DNA of 64,000 nucleotides from Oceanospirillum sp048265165 (GTDB lineage: Bacteria; Pseudomonadota; Gammaproteobacteria; Pseudomonadales; Halomonadaceae): NCBI RefSeq assembly GCF_048265165.1, contig NZ_JBLXCD010000004.1, positions 62,001 through 126,000 of the forward strand, given 5' to 3'. The notes beneath the pieces were generated by a model that was not told where the DNA came from, ran no database searches, and was given only the letters and a program-made list of their open reading frames with translations. Numbering within the stretch: position 1 is the stretch's first letter; each line of letters starts with the position of its first letter. Below, piece by piece: positions 7,489 through 16,214 of this stretch. Position numbers and translations under genes: made by a program.

Positions 7489-8226
7489 ATGCTATTGAAT
7501 TGTGACTTAGGTGAAAGCTTTGGCTCTTGGACGATGGGACTTGATGCAGACGTGATGCCATTAATTGATCAAGCAAATATTGCTTGTGGCTTCCATGCCA
7601 GTGACCCTCTAATTATGCAAAAAACGGTGCAGTTAGCCCTATCTTATGGCGTTAGTCTGGGTGCCCACCCTGCTTATCCTGATTTGCAAGGCTTTGGTCG
7701 CCGTTCTATGGCCTGTGCACCAGAAGAAATTACAGCAATGGTGCTTTATCAAATCGGGGCGTTACAAAATATAGCCGCTTCAGAAGGTGGACAATTAAGC
7801 TACGTGAAGCCTCATGGTGCGCTTTACAACGATATGATGCGCGACCCCAAGGTGCTTGATGCCATTTTGCTTGCCGTTAAAAAAACAGCCATGCCACTGG
7901 CGCTGATGGCCATGTCGACTGCCGATAATCAGTATTTAAAGAGACGGTGTTCTGAGCAACAGGTCCCTCTGTTATTAGAGGCTTTTGCAGACAGAGCTTA
8001 TGACAAGAACGGCTTTATTGTTTCACGCTCAACGCCTGGTGCGGTTTATCATCAACAAGAGAGTATTGTGGAGCAGGCAGCTAAACTCGCTGAAGGAAAG
8101 GCCATTCAGACATTAGAGGATGAGAATTTAATTCTAGAAGCTGACACCCTTTGCGTACACGGAGATAACCCGGAGTCTTTAAAAGCGGTAGAAGCCATAC
8201 GAGCCGCTTTGGGGGCGAAAGCCTGA
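7489..8226 (+). CDS. pxpA: 5-oxoprolinase subunit PxpA (LamB/YcsF family)
   Basis: A 245-residue subunit of the ATP-dependent 5-oxoprolinase that opens 5-oxo-L-proline to glutamate in the cytoplasm. It begins LNCDLGESFGSW and carries ANIACGFHASDP, GVSLGAHPAYPD and VKPHGALYND, all hallmarks of the YcsF family, and ends near LCVHGDNPE. I chose the ATG at 7489 with AGAGGTGAG immediately upstream; a TTG at 7462 would add nine unconserved residues. Its stop overlaps the start of pxpB (TGATG), so the three pxp genes are translationally coupled. Confidence 0.95.
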   Translation: MLLNCDLGESFGSWTMGLDADVMPLIDQANIACGFHASDPLIMQKTVQLALSYGVSLGAHPAYPDLQGFGRRSMACAPEEITAMVLYQIGALQNIAASEGGQLSYVKPHGALYNDMMRDPKVLDAILLAVKKTAMPLALMAMSTADNQYLKRRCSEQQVPLLLEAFADRAYDKNGFIVSRSTPGAVYHQQESIVEQAAKLAEGKAIQTLEDENLILEADTLCVHGDNPESLKAVEAIRAALGAKA

Positions 8227-8921
8227 TGCAGTGGCGCTATGATGTAACCGGCGTAGATACGGTGACTCTGCATTTTGGTGAATGCATCGATCTGGCTTTA
8301 GTCGACCCGATCCAACAGGCATCGCAAGCCTTGCGCCAACAGTTAGGTGCGCGCCTTCTGGATGTAGTGCCTTCTTACACCTCCATAATGCTGCGCTATG
8401 ATTTATTAGTTGATGATCTGACCAGCTTAATGGCTGACCTTACGCCGCTACTCAATAACTTATCCACTCGTTCTGGCTGCCAATTAGCAACGGATATTGT
8501 AGAGATACCGGTTTGGTACGATATAAAGGTTGGCCCAGATTTACCGCGTATTGCAGCCTTAGCCGGATTAAGTGAAGAAGCTGTTATACAGCTTCATTCC
8601 AGTCAGGCTTATCAAGTTTTTGCGATCGGTTTTGCCCCGGGGTTTGCATACTTAGGTGAGGTGCCTGAACAACTGGCCGCACCGCGTCTTTCCACTCCAA
8701 GGGTTAAGGTACCGGCGGGCAGTTTGGGCATAGCTGATACTCAAACAGCCCTTTATCCCTTATCTTCACCAGGTGGGTGGAACCTGATTGGTCGCACTCC
8801 GCTAACACTCTTTGATCCCAGGCGTGAACCAGCGAGCCTGTTAAATGCCGGCCAGCAAGTTAAATTTAGGGCCATCAATTTTGCTGAATACCAAGCGTTA
8901 GGTGGGCAGCTAGATGAATAA
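8226..8921 (+). CDS. pxpB: 5-oxoprolinase subunit PxpB (KipI-like)
   Basis: A 231-residue subunit of 5-oxoprolinase. Family marks are the FAPGFAYLG block (FAIGFAPGFAYLGEVPEQ near residue 140), RVKVPAGSLGIADTQTALYP, and SPGGWNLIGRTP towards the end. In Bacillus the homologue KipI is also known as a kinase inhibitor, but next to pxpA and pxpC the enzyme role is clear. Start and stop overlap both neighbours. Confidence 0.95.
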   Translation: MQWRYDVTGVDTVTLHFGECIDLALVDPIQQASQALRQQLGARLLDVVPSYTSIMLRYDLLVDDLTSLMADLTPLLNNLSTRSGCQLATDIVEIPVWYDIKVGPDLPRIAALAGLSEEAVIQLHSSQAYQVFAIGFAPGFAYLGEVPEQLAAPRLSTPRVKVPAGSLGIADTQTALYPLSSPGGWNLIGRTPLTLFDPRREPASLLNAGQQVKFRAINFAEYQALGGQLDE

Positions 8922-9873
8922 ACAAAATAATGAACAGCAAGGGCTAAATGTCATTCATGCTGGTTTCTTAACGCTGTTGCAGGATGCCGGACGCAGCCAG
9001 GTGATGCATCAAGGGCTTGCCAATGGCGGCCCGATGGATAGACATGCCTGGGCTTGGGCTAATCGACTGTTAGGTAACGCTTACAACACGCCAGCCTTAG
9101 AGATTACTTTTGGTGGTTTGCAGTTAGAAAGCCAGGTTGCAACACGCATTGCGATGACTGGCGCAGACGTTCTTTTTACCCTTAATAATAAGCCTCAGCC
9201 TTTATGGTCCAGCCTTAATTTAATGCCCGGCGATAGACTTAAGCTGGATGCGCCTAAAGCGGGCTTGCGTAGTTATTTAGCCGTGAGTGGTGGCTTTAAT
9301 GTGCCGCAGAATTTAGGTGATAGCTGTGCAACACTTATGCGCGAAGGGACAGGCGGACAAAATGAAAAAGGACAAAAGGTTGCTGCAGGTGACTGGCTGC
9401 CCTGTCATTCATTGCCCATCAGTGCGTTCAAAGAACACTCTTTTAAAGTGCCTGAACATAGAATTCCTGACTACAAGCAACCCTTGGTATTAGATGTGAT
9501 TTTAGGTGCACAAGTAGACAGGTTTCCAAGTAAAAGCTTGGCGCAATTTTTTAATGAAACGTACCGTATTAGCCCACAAACTGACCGTATGGGGGCCCGT
9601 TTAGACGGCCCTCGCTTGGAGGTTGTAGGTGAACGATTAATTTCAGAGGGGATTAGTTTAGGCGCTATTCAAGTGACCGCAGACGGTCAGCCTATTATTT
9701 TACTAAATGACCGCCAAACCATTGGCGGCTATCCAAAACTGGGCGCAGTTACACCACGAAGTTTAGATGCTTTAGCTCAGCGCCCCCCCGGCAGTGACGT
9801 ACGCTTTAAAGCGGTGAGTTTATACCAAGCTCAGCTTGAAGAAAGGGCGTTTATGCAGTTTTTTAAAGGATAA
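8914..9873 (+). CDS. pxpC: 5-oxoprolinase subunit PxpC (KipA-like biotin-dependent carboxylase-type domain)
   Basis: A 319-residue third subunit of 5-oxoprolinase, overlapping pxpB by 8 bases. Typical blocks are LTLLQDAGRSQVMHQGLANGGPMDRHAWAWAN at the start, the SYLAVSGGFNVP block in the middle, SPQTDRMGARLDGP near 225 and SEGISLGAIQVTADGQPIILLNDRQTIGGYPK near 250. Length is normal for the family. It ends the operon; a weak hairpin lies between its stop and the convergent M23 peptidase gene. Confidence 0.95.
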   Translation: MNKQNNEQQGLNVIHAGFLTLLQDAGRSQVMHQGLANGGPMDRHAWAWANRLLGNAYNTPALEITFGGLQLESQVATRIAMTGADVLFTLNNKPQPLWSSLNLMPGDRLKLDAPKAGLRSYLAVSGGFNVPQNLGDSCATLMREGTGGQNEKGQKVAAGDWLPCHSLPISAFKEHSFKVPEHRIPDYKQPLVLDVILGAQVDRFPSKSLAQFFNETYRISPQTDRMGARLDGPRLEVVGERLISEGISLGAIQVTADGQPIILLNDRQTIGGYPKLGAVTPRSLDALAQRPPGSDVRFKAVSLYQAQLEERAFMQFFKG

Positions 9874-9889
9874 ACAGATAAGGACCTAA

Positions 9890-9910
9890 GCAGGCTTTTT
9901 TAAGGCCTGC
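9890..9910. terminator. Possible weak terminator between pxpC and the M23 gene
   Basis: GCAGGC / GCCTGC arms around a T-rich loop in a convergent gene junction, without a following T-run on either strand. Placement is suggestive, but the structure is weak. Confidence 0.3.
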
Positions 9911-9930
9911 AGGTATGCATCACTCTACTC

Positions 9931-10929
9931 TTATTCCATCAAGAAAAGCTTCGGATCAACAAACACGCCATTCAGGCTGACACTCCAGTGAAGGTGAGGT
10001 TGTTTAATATCGGCCGCATAGTTCTTGCCAATATCGATACGGTGGCCTGATCTGCCTACTTTTCCGATCTCTTCACCCCGGCGAATGCGCTGACCTTCAC
10101 GGACACGTACATTGACGCTTGCAAGGTGGCTGTACTGAGTGAAAAGCCCACGGCCATGATCAATCAGAACGGTTTTTCCACCGTAGAATAGATCTTTTAT
10201 CAGTACAATTTTACCATCAGCGGGTGCATTGGCTCGCTGGCCGCTGAGATCAATACCATTATGGCCATCAAGCAGTTTGCCGTTCAGATACGTTTGATCA
10301 CCGAAGGGGCGGATAATTTCGCCTCGGGTAGGATGCAAAAATGGCCGGGTATCTGGTTCCAAACCGCTACGCTGCAGGGTCAGGCGCTTAATCAGGTCGG
10401 TATCGTTCATGATCTGTTGCTGCTGAGCAGCGGATAGGTTTTTTTGAACAGGTTCTCGACTGACCAGGTAGCGCTCGCTGTGTTTGGGAGGGCGAATATT
10501 AATCATTATTTCACGATTACGGCCATTGGGTTGCTCTATCAGCAGAGGCACCTTGCCGGACGGAGTATTAAGAGGGATACCCACCCAGGTAATCCAGCGG
10601 TTATCACTTTTTTGGTTATAGGGATGATTTTTTACAAAAGTCCGTCTGCCCTGAAAGTACACAACGGGCTCTTCTTCGGTGCCGAGCGAAACCGGTAACT
10701 CAATAACGGCTACACCTCCGGGCATAGGGTCTGGCTTGGGCCTGTAGCTGGAGAGAGTATCCGCCCGACTGACTGTGCTTAGGCCAAACCCGAGGGCTAG
10801 CAGCATGGTCAGTGCTGAAATTCTGAGTATGGCTGTTTTGCGACACAGAAAGGAGCGAAGCCTGCCAGTCCCGTTATTGGTACTAAATACATGAAATCCG
10901 GAACGTCTGGTCTTTATTGTTCGGCGCAT
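9931..10929 (-). CDS. M23 family metallopeptidase (LytM-like, peptidoglycan)
   Basis: A 332-residue cell-wall endopeptidase candidate. Basic N-terminal residues precede one hydrophobic segment (ILRISALTMLLALGFGLS), a signal peptide or anchor. A beta-rich middle domain follows, then the C-terminal LytM domain with zinc ligands in GHNGIDLSG (HxxxD), the conserved YSHL, and HLHW. All usual ligands are present, so it should be an active zinc endopeptidase rather than a degenerate activator. The start is well supported by AAGGGG before the ATG. It ends convergent with pxpC and lies 36 bases downstream of xseA on the same strand, so co-transcription with xseA is likely. Confidence 0.88.
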   Translation of the reverse strand: MRRTIKTRRSGFHVFSTNNGTGRLRSFLCRKTAILRISALTMLLALGFGLSTVSRADTLSSYRPKPDPMPGGVAVIELPVSLGTEEEPVVYFQGRRTFVKNHPYNQKSDNRWITWVGIPLNTPSGKVPLLIEQPNGRNREIMINIRPPKHSERYLVSREPVQKNLSAAQQQQIMNDTDLIKRLTLQRSGLEPDTRPFLHPTRGEIIRPFGDQTYLNGKLLDGHNGIDLSGQRANAPADGKIVLIKDLFYGGKTVLIDHGRGLFTQYSHLASVNVRVREGQRIRRGEEIGKVGRSGHRIDIGKNYAADIKQPHLHWSVSLNGVFVDPKLFLME

Positions 10930-10965
10930 CTTCTTCCCCTTAACAGCGCAATTGTTCTTCAGTGT

Positions 10966-12501
10966 CTAGTTATCGGCATCTTGCGCCATAACTTTGCAGT
11001 GTAATACACCTGTCGCCAGTCGGGCACAGACATGATCCCCCTGACTAACATCCTGATAATGACGAACAATATTACCTTTGTCATCCTGAACGATGGCATA
11101 TCCCCGTGATAAGGTTGCCAAAGGACTGACGGTTTGAAGCCGGTGACTTAACTCTGCCAGTTTATGTTGGCGGCCTTCAAGTTGGTGTTGCCATGCTTTT
11201 TGTAAGCTTAGTGATAGCTTATGTAATTGAGATTGCTGACTTTGAATGCCTTTGGCTGGTGCTGCCCGCCATAACCGGTTTTGTAGTTGCTGCAGCTGCT
11301 GTTGGTGGTGTCGGGACTGATATTCGTGAGTGCGAAACAGTTGCTGTTTTAGGTTGTTCAGTTGTAGTTGCTGCTGGTGCAGTTCTGTTTTGGGGTGTTT
11401 CAGCCGACCCGAGTTTTTATCCAGTTGCTGCTGCTTTCTGGAAAGCTGATTTTTCATACCCTGAATCAGCCGCTGCTCTATATGTGTAAGCTGTTTTTCC
11501 TGTTGCTGGAGTCCGCCAAAGCAGCGCTGATAACGGTGCGCCAGATGATCCAGACCTTGTTGATTATTTTGTAGTTGGCGCTCTATCTGACGGTGTAGTG
11601 TCGCTTCAGACTGGGATAGCCATTGTTGCCACTGGGTAAGATCGGGACTGACTTGCTCTGCGGCGGCAGATGGCGTCGGAGCCCGGTAGTCTGCGATATA
11701 ATCGGCAATGGTGATGTCGGTTTCATGGCCAACGGCACTGACGGTAGGGATATAGCTGGCTGAGATCGCCCGGGCGACCCGCTCATCATTAAAAGCCTGT
11801 AGATCTTCCAGGCTGCCACCGCCACGACCAATAATAAGCAGGTCACTTTTGCCGTGCAGATGAGCCAGTTCAATGGCCCGGGTGATAGTATCCGGGGCTT
11901 CATTGCCCTGAACAGTGGCAGGATAGACAACAATTTCTGCCAGAGGGAAGCGTCGTTTGAGTACAATCAGCATATCCCGAATGGCAGCTCCTGTCGGAGA
12001 GGTGATCAGGCCGATGACATCCGGGATTGGAGGCAGAGGCTTTTTGCGGCTGCGGTCGAATAGTCCTTCCTCTTTTAGCTTAAATTTCAGGACTTCAAAA
12101 GCCCGGATCAGAGCGCCGCGTCCCTGCTCCTCCATGGTTTCGGCGATCAGCTGAAAATCCCCGCGTCCCTCGTAAAGGCTGACTTTAGCGTGCAGCTGAA
12201 CTTTATCGCCATTTTTCGGGCGGAATGCTAAAAGGCCTGCCCGGTTGCGAAACATCGCGCAGCGTACCTGACTTTTTTCGTCTTTCAGGCTGAAGTACAA
12301 GTGACCGGAACCCGGGGCGCTAAGGTTAGATATTTCACCTTCTACCACGATCAGAGCAAATTGCTTTTCAAGCAGTTGACGGGCTTGCCGGTTCAGCTGA
12401 CTGACGGTTAATACCTTTCGCCCAGGGATGGCCGGTGCCACTGGTTGCTTAAATATCTCATCCTGCCCATGGGTGAAATTCGCTGGCAGCTGGTCAGGCA
12501 T
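10966..12501 (-). CDS. xseA: Exodeoxyribonuclease VII large subunit
   Basis: A 511-residue subunit of the single-strand-specific exonuclease VII, which with XseB takes part in mismatch and recombination repair. Domains in order are an N-terminal OB-fold (VEGEISNLSAPGSGHLYFSLKD region), the catalytic domain with LITSPTGAAIRDM, IIGRGGGSLEDLQAFNDE and SAVGHETDITIADYIADYRAPTPSAAAE, then a long Gln-rich coiled-coil helical region and the C-terminal RGYAIV motif. GGAG sits 6 bases before the ATG. No xseB is seen here. Divergent from guaB, as in many gammaproteobacteria. Confidence 0.96.
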   Translation of the reverse strand: MPDQLPANFTHGQDEIFKQPVAPAIPGRKVLTVSQLNRQARQLLEKQFALIVVEGEISNLSAPGSGHLYFSLKDEKSQVRCAMFRNRAGLLAFRPKNGDKVQLHAKVSLYEGRGDFQLIAETMEEQGRGALIRAFEVLKFKLKEEGLFDRSRKKPLPPIPDVIGLITSPTGAAIRDMLIVLKRRFPLAEIVVYPATVQGNEAPDTITRAIELAHLHGKSDLLIIGRGGGSLEDLQAFNDERVARAISASYIPTVSAVGHETDITIADYIADYRAPTPSAAAEQVSPDLTQWQQWLSQSEATLHRQIERQLQNNQQGLDHLAHRYQRCFGGLQQQEKQLTHIEQRLIQGMKNQLSRKQQQLDKNSGRLKHPKTELHQQQLQLNNLKQQLFRTHEYQSRHHQQQLQQLQNRLWRAAPAKGIQSQQSQLHKLSLSLQKAWQHQLEGRQHKLAELSHRLQTVSPLATLSRGYAIVQDDKGNIVRHYQDVSQGDHVCARLATGVLHCKVMAQDADN

Positions 12502-12690
12502 TTTTTACTCCGTTTGGCATTTTTTTAGCGATTCATCGTTTCGGTGTTGCTAGTGTTAGTCATTTTTTACAGTGTATGACGGTAAAAGAGAAGAATCCTA
12601 GTCTAATAGCGGTTTACCCGGAAAAACAGTTACGATAAAATATTGGGTTATTCTTCTTTCTATCCTCACTCTTCAGCAGGCTCGCGGAAT

Positions 12691-14160
12691 ATGTTACGTA
12701 TTGCTCAAGAAGCACTCACCTTTGATGATGTTTTGCTGGTTCCAGGTTACTCAGACGTCCTCCCGAATGACGTCAGCCTGAAGACACGACTCACCCGTGA
12801 TATCTCTCTTAATATACCGCTGATCTCTTCAGCGATGGACACCGTAACCGAAGCGCGATTGGCGATTGCCATGGCGCAGGAAGGTGGACTCGGTATTATC
12901 CATAAAAACATGACCATTGCTCAGCAGGCTCAGCAAGTGCGTCAGGTTAAGAAACATGAAAGTGTTATCGTTAAAGATCCCGTAACGGTAACACCTTCGA
13001 CAACCGTCAGTGAATTGCTGGCGCTCACCGAAGACACCCGTTTTTCCGGTATGCCGGTAGTTGAGGGTGATGAGCTGGTGGGTATTGTTACCAGTCGTGA
13101 TTTCCGCTTCAAACCGAATCTGGATGATGTGGTTGCTAATATCATGACCACGAAAGAGAAGCTGGTAACGGTTAAGCAGGGCACAGCCCTGGATGAGATT
13201 AAAGCTAAACTGCACCAGCACCGTATCGAGAAGATTTTGGTTGTAGATGATGAGTTTCATCTGCAGGGTCTGGTAACGGTTAAAGATATCGAGAAAGCCC
13301 GTACTTACCCGAGTGCCTGCAAAGATGAAGATGGTCGTCTGCGTGTGGGTGCTGCAGTCGGTACAGGTGCTGAAACCCCTGATCGTGTTACTGCTCTGGT
13401 TGAGGCCGGCGTTGATGTGATCGTAGTTGATACCGCCCATGGCCATTCTAAAGGTGTTATCGAACGTGTTCGCTGGGTGAAAGAGAACTTCCCTCAGGTT
13501 CAGGTCATCGGTGGCAACATTGCAACAGCTGAAGCGGCCGTTGAACTGGCTGAAGCCGGAGCTGATGCGGTTAAAGTGGGTATTGGCCCAGGCTCTATCT
13601 GTACCACCCGTATTGTTGCAGGTGTTGGTGTGCCTCAGATCTCTGCGGTAGCGAATGTTTCTACTGCACTGGAAAAATACGATATTCCTGTTATTGCTGA
13701 CGGTGGTGTTCGCTTCTCTGGTGATCTGGCTAAAGCGATCGTTGCCGGTGCCAGCGTTGTCATGGTCGGTGGCCTTCTGGCAGGTACTGAAGAAGCACCG
13801 GGCGAGATCGAGCTATATCAGGGCCGCTCTTACAAGTCCTACCGTGGTATGGGCTCTATGGGCGCTATGTCACAGGCTCAGGGCTCCAGTGATCGCTATT
13901 TCCAGGATAAAGATGCTGGCGTAGAGAAGCTGGTTCCGGAAGGTATTGAAGGTCGTGTGCCTTATAAAGGCTCCATGACGGCTATCGTGCATCAGCTGAT
14001 GGGCGGTCTGCGCTCGTCTATGGGGTATACCGGTAGTGGTGATATTAAGACCATGCGTACCAAGCCTGAATTTGTGAAGATCACAGGCGCCGGTATGATG
14101 GAGTCTCATGTACACGATGTACAGATCACCAAAGAAGCACCGAATTATCGGGTGAGTTGA
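12691..14160 (+). CDS. guaB: IMP dehydrogenase
   Basis: Oxidises IMP to XMP with NAD+, the committing step of GMP synthesis. The protein is 489 residues starting MLRIAQEALTFDDVLLVPG, as in E. coli; an upstream in-frame ATG at 12643 would add 16 unconserved residues. Two CBS domains occupy about residues 90-205 within the TIM-barrel. The active-site loop GPGSICTTR has the catalytic Cys304, and the YRGMGSMGAM flap region is intact. guaA follows 200 bases later, after a strong hairpin, so the pair may be only partly co-transcribed. No PurR-box-like sequence was noticed upstream. Confidence 0.97.
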   Translation: MLRIAQEALTFDDVLLVPGYSDVLPNDVSLKTRLTRDISLNIPLISSAMDTVTEARLAIAMAQEGGLGIIHKNMTIAQQAQQVRQVKKHESVIVKDPVTVTPSTTVSELLALTEDTRFSGMPVVEGDELVGIVTSRDFRFKPNLDDVVANIMTTKEKLVTVKQGTALDEIKAKLHQHRIEKILVVDDEFHLQGLVTVKDIEKARTYPSACKDEDGRLRVGAAVGTGAETPDRVTALVEAGVDVIVVDTAHGHSKGVIERVRWVKENFPQVQVIGGNIATAEAAVELAEAGADAVKVGIGPGSICTTRIVAGVGVPQISAVANVSTALEKYDIPVIADGGVRFSGDLAKAIVAGASVVMVGGLLAGTEEAPGEIELYQGRSYKSYRGMGSMGAMSQAQGSSDRYFQDKDAGVEKLVPEGIEGRVPYKGSMTAIVHQLMGGLRSSMGYTGSGDIKTMRTKPEFVKITGAGMMESHVHDVQITKEAPNYRVS

Positions 14161-14177
14161 TCTGTTAACCGGTACTG

Positions 14178-14205
14178 AAAAGTGGGGCATTGCGCCCCAC
14201 TTTTG
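14178..14205 (+). terminator. Terminator-like hairpin after guaB
   Basis: AAAAGTGGGGC / GCCCCACTTTT stem with a 5-base loop ending in a short T-run. A strong stem placed between guaB and guaA suggests partial termination or attenuation within the pair. Confidence 0.75.
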
Positions 14206-14225
14206 ATTTAAGGCATGCCTTAAAT
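14206..14225. promoter_or_regulatory. 20-bp perfect palindrome between guaB and guaA
   Basis: ATTTAAGGCATGCCTTAAAT is a perfect palindrome immediately after the guaB hairpin and 135 bases before guaA. It could be an operator for a guaA promoter or a second mRNA fold. No known regulator motif was recognised. Confidence 0.5.
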
Positions 14226-14360
14226 GTCATGTCGGAATACAGCGTCGGCGCAGGCGCACGAATGATTCCCGGAACAGCACCTGCTGCTGGCCGGACGACC
14301 ACTTTATACAGGCTGTTCATCCCGGGCAGACCGTTACTTTATTGATGGGTTGGTAAAATA

Positions 14361-15938
14361 ATGAGCCAAGATATTCATGCTCAGAAAGTCCTGATTCTGG
14401 ATTTCGGATCTCAGTACACGCAGCTTATTGCTCGCCGTGTTCGTGAACTGGGTGTTTACAGTGAAATTCGCGCCTTCGATATGACCGAAGAAGAGATTCG
14501 TGAATTTGACCCGAAAGGTATCATTCTGGCTGGTGGCCCTGAGTCCGTCACCGAGCAGGGCTCTCCACGGGCGCCTGAGTGTGTCTTTGGTATGGGCCTG
14601 CCGGTTCTGGGTATCTGCTACGGCATGCAGACCATGGCTGAGCAGCTGGGCGGTAAAGTTCAGGGCTCAGATGTGCGTGAGTTTGGTTATGCCCAGGTCA
14701 AAATCGAAGCGGATAACGCACTGACCAAAGATGTAAAAGATCATCTGGCTGAAGATGGAAAGGCGCTGCTGGACGTTTGGATGAGTCACGGTGACAAAGT
14801 CGTGGCCATGCCGGAAGGTTTTGAGCTGCTGGCTTCTACACCAAGCTGTGCTATTGCTGGCATGTTCCACGCGGAGAAAAATTTCTTCGGTGTGCAGTTC
14901 CACCCGGAAGTAACTCACACTCTGCAGGGCGGTCGTCTGCTGGAACACTTCCTGATGGAAGCCTGTGGTTGCGAGGCTCTGTGGACTGCTGCCAACATCA
15001 TCGAAGACCAGATTGAGCGTGTACGTGCTCAGGTTGGTGACCAGAAAGTTCTGTTGGGCCTATCTGGCGGCGTGGATTCTTCTGTGGTTGCTGCTCTGCT
15101 GCATAAAGCGATTGGTGATCAGCTGACGTGCGTATTTGTAGATAACGGCCTGTTGCGTAAGAACGAAGGCGATATGGTCATGGACATGTTCGCTAAGAAC
15201 ATGGGCGTTAAAGTGATTCGAGCCGATGCTGAGGAACTGTTCCTGGGCAAACTGGCGGGTGTTTCTGATCCGGAAGCTAAGCGAAAAGTGATTGGTAACA
15301 CCTTTATCGAAGTGTTTGATGAAGAAGCCACCAAGCTGAAAGATGTTCACTTTCTGGCACAGGGCACCATCTACCCGGATGTGATCGAGTCTGCTGCTGC
15401 TAAAACCGGTAAAGCACACGTGATCAAGTCGCACCACAACGTGGGCGGTTTGCCGGAAGACATGAAGATGGAACTGGTTGAGCCACTGCGCGAACTGTTC
15501 AAAGATGAAGTGCGCAAAATCGGTCTGGAACTGGGTCTGCCATACGATATGGTTTACCGTCACCCCTTCCCAGGGCCGGGTCTGGGCGTGCGTATTCTGG
15601 GTGAAGTGAAAAAAGAATATGCGGACATCCTGCGTGAAGCGGATGCCATCTTTATCGAAGAGCTGCACAACTTCGACTGGTATCACAAAACCAGTCAGGC
15701 GTTTGTCGTCTTCCTGCCGGTTAAATCCGTAGGTGTAGTAGGCGACGGCCGTCGTTACGAGTGGGTTGTCTCACTGCGTGCGGTAGAAACCATCGACTTT
15801 ATGACTGCACGTTGGGCGCACCTGCCGTACGAGCTGCTGGAGAAGGTTTCCAACCGCATCATCAACGAGATCAGTGGTATCTCCCGCGTGGCTTACGATG
15901 TATCCAGCAAGCCACCAGCGACCATTGAGTGGGAATAA
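14361..15938 (+). CDS. guaA: GMP synthase (glutamine-hydrolysing)
   Basis: Converts XMP to GMP using glutamine and ATP. The 525-residue length and order are typical: a class I glutamine amidotransferase domain with the nucleophile Cys86 in GICYGMQ and FHPEVTHT (about 180), then the ATP-pyrophosphatase domain with LSGGVDSSV near 235, and the C-terminal dimerisation domain ending in PPATIEWE. It completes the IMP-to-GMP branch with guaB. A strong terminator follows. Confidence 0.98.
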   Translation: MSQDIHAQKVLILDFGSQYTQLIARRVRELGVYSEIRAFDMTEEEIREFDPKGIILAGGPESVTEQGSPRAPECVFGMGLPVLGICYGMQTMAEQLGGKVQGSDVREFGYAQVKIEADNALTKDVKDHLAEDGKALLDVWMSHGDKVVAMPEGFELLASTPSCAIAGMFHAEKNFFGVQFHPEVTHTLQGGRLLEHFLMEACGCEALWTAANIIEDQIERVRAQVGDQKVLLGLSGGVDSSVVAALLHKAIGDQLTCVFVDNGLLRKNEGDMVMDMFAKNMGVKVIRADAEELFLGKLAGVSDPEAKRKVIGNTFIEVFDEEATKLKDVHFLAQGTIYPDVIESAAAKTGKAHVIKSHHNVGGLPEDMKMELVEPLRELFKDEVRKIGLELGLPYDMVYRHPFPGPGLGVRILGEVKKEYADILREADAIFIEELHNFDWYHKTSQAFVVFLPVKSVGVVGDGRRYEWVVSLRAVETIDFMTARWAHLPYELLEKVSNRIINEISGISRVAYDVSSKPPATIEWE

Positions 15939-15985
15939 CTGTTCTTCAGGAATAAGTCCACTTATAGCGTTTGGCTGAAATGAAG

Positions 15986-16015
15986 AAACCCCTGAAGAAA
16001 TTCAGGGGTTTTTTT
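15986..16015 (+). terminator. Intrinsic terminator of guaA
   Basis: AACCCCTGAA / TTCAGGGGTT stem, short loop, then a run of T. Confidence 0.92.
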
Positions 16016-16096
16016 GTTTTTCAGGGGATTGAATGCAAGTTGCGATATGCTGGTATTAGACTCAGGCATATTTTAACATGCCCTGAAAAAGCGAAA

Positions 16097-16129
16097 CCCC
16101 GAGAGGGATGAAAATCATCTGTCTCGGGG
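16097..16129. other. Nested hairpin between guaA and the Abi-type gene
   Basis: Outer stem CCCCGAGA / TCTCGGGG, a GG/TG internal mismatch, then inner stem GATGA / TCATC with an AAA loop. No T-run follows, so it is not a standard terminator. It lies in the 276-base gap between guaA and the HEPN gene and may be a 5' leader structure of that gene. Confidence 0.5.
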
Positions 16130-16214
16130 CTCTATATAGATCGTTGGTGGTGCGTAGTTGATTTTTCAACCAGAGGGACCTCTCCAACTGCTCTGACTAG
16201 GATTTTAGTACTTC

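Noticed and set aside
11193..11574. Hydrophobic frames opposite the coiled-coil part of xseA
   Set aside because: The Gln-rich codons of xseA read as Leu/Val-rich on the other strand, imitating membrane segments; no start signals.
16130..16214. Region before the HEPN gene considered as a tRNA or att site
   Set aside because: No cloverleaf, no T-loop sequence and no repeated flank could be found.
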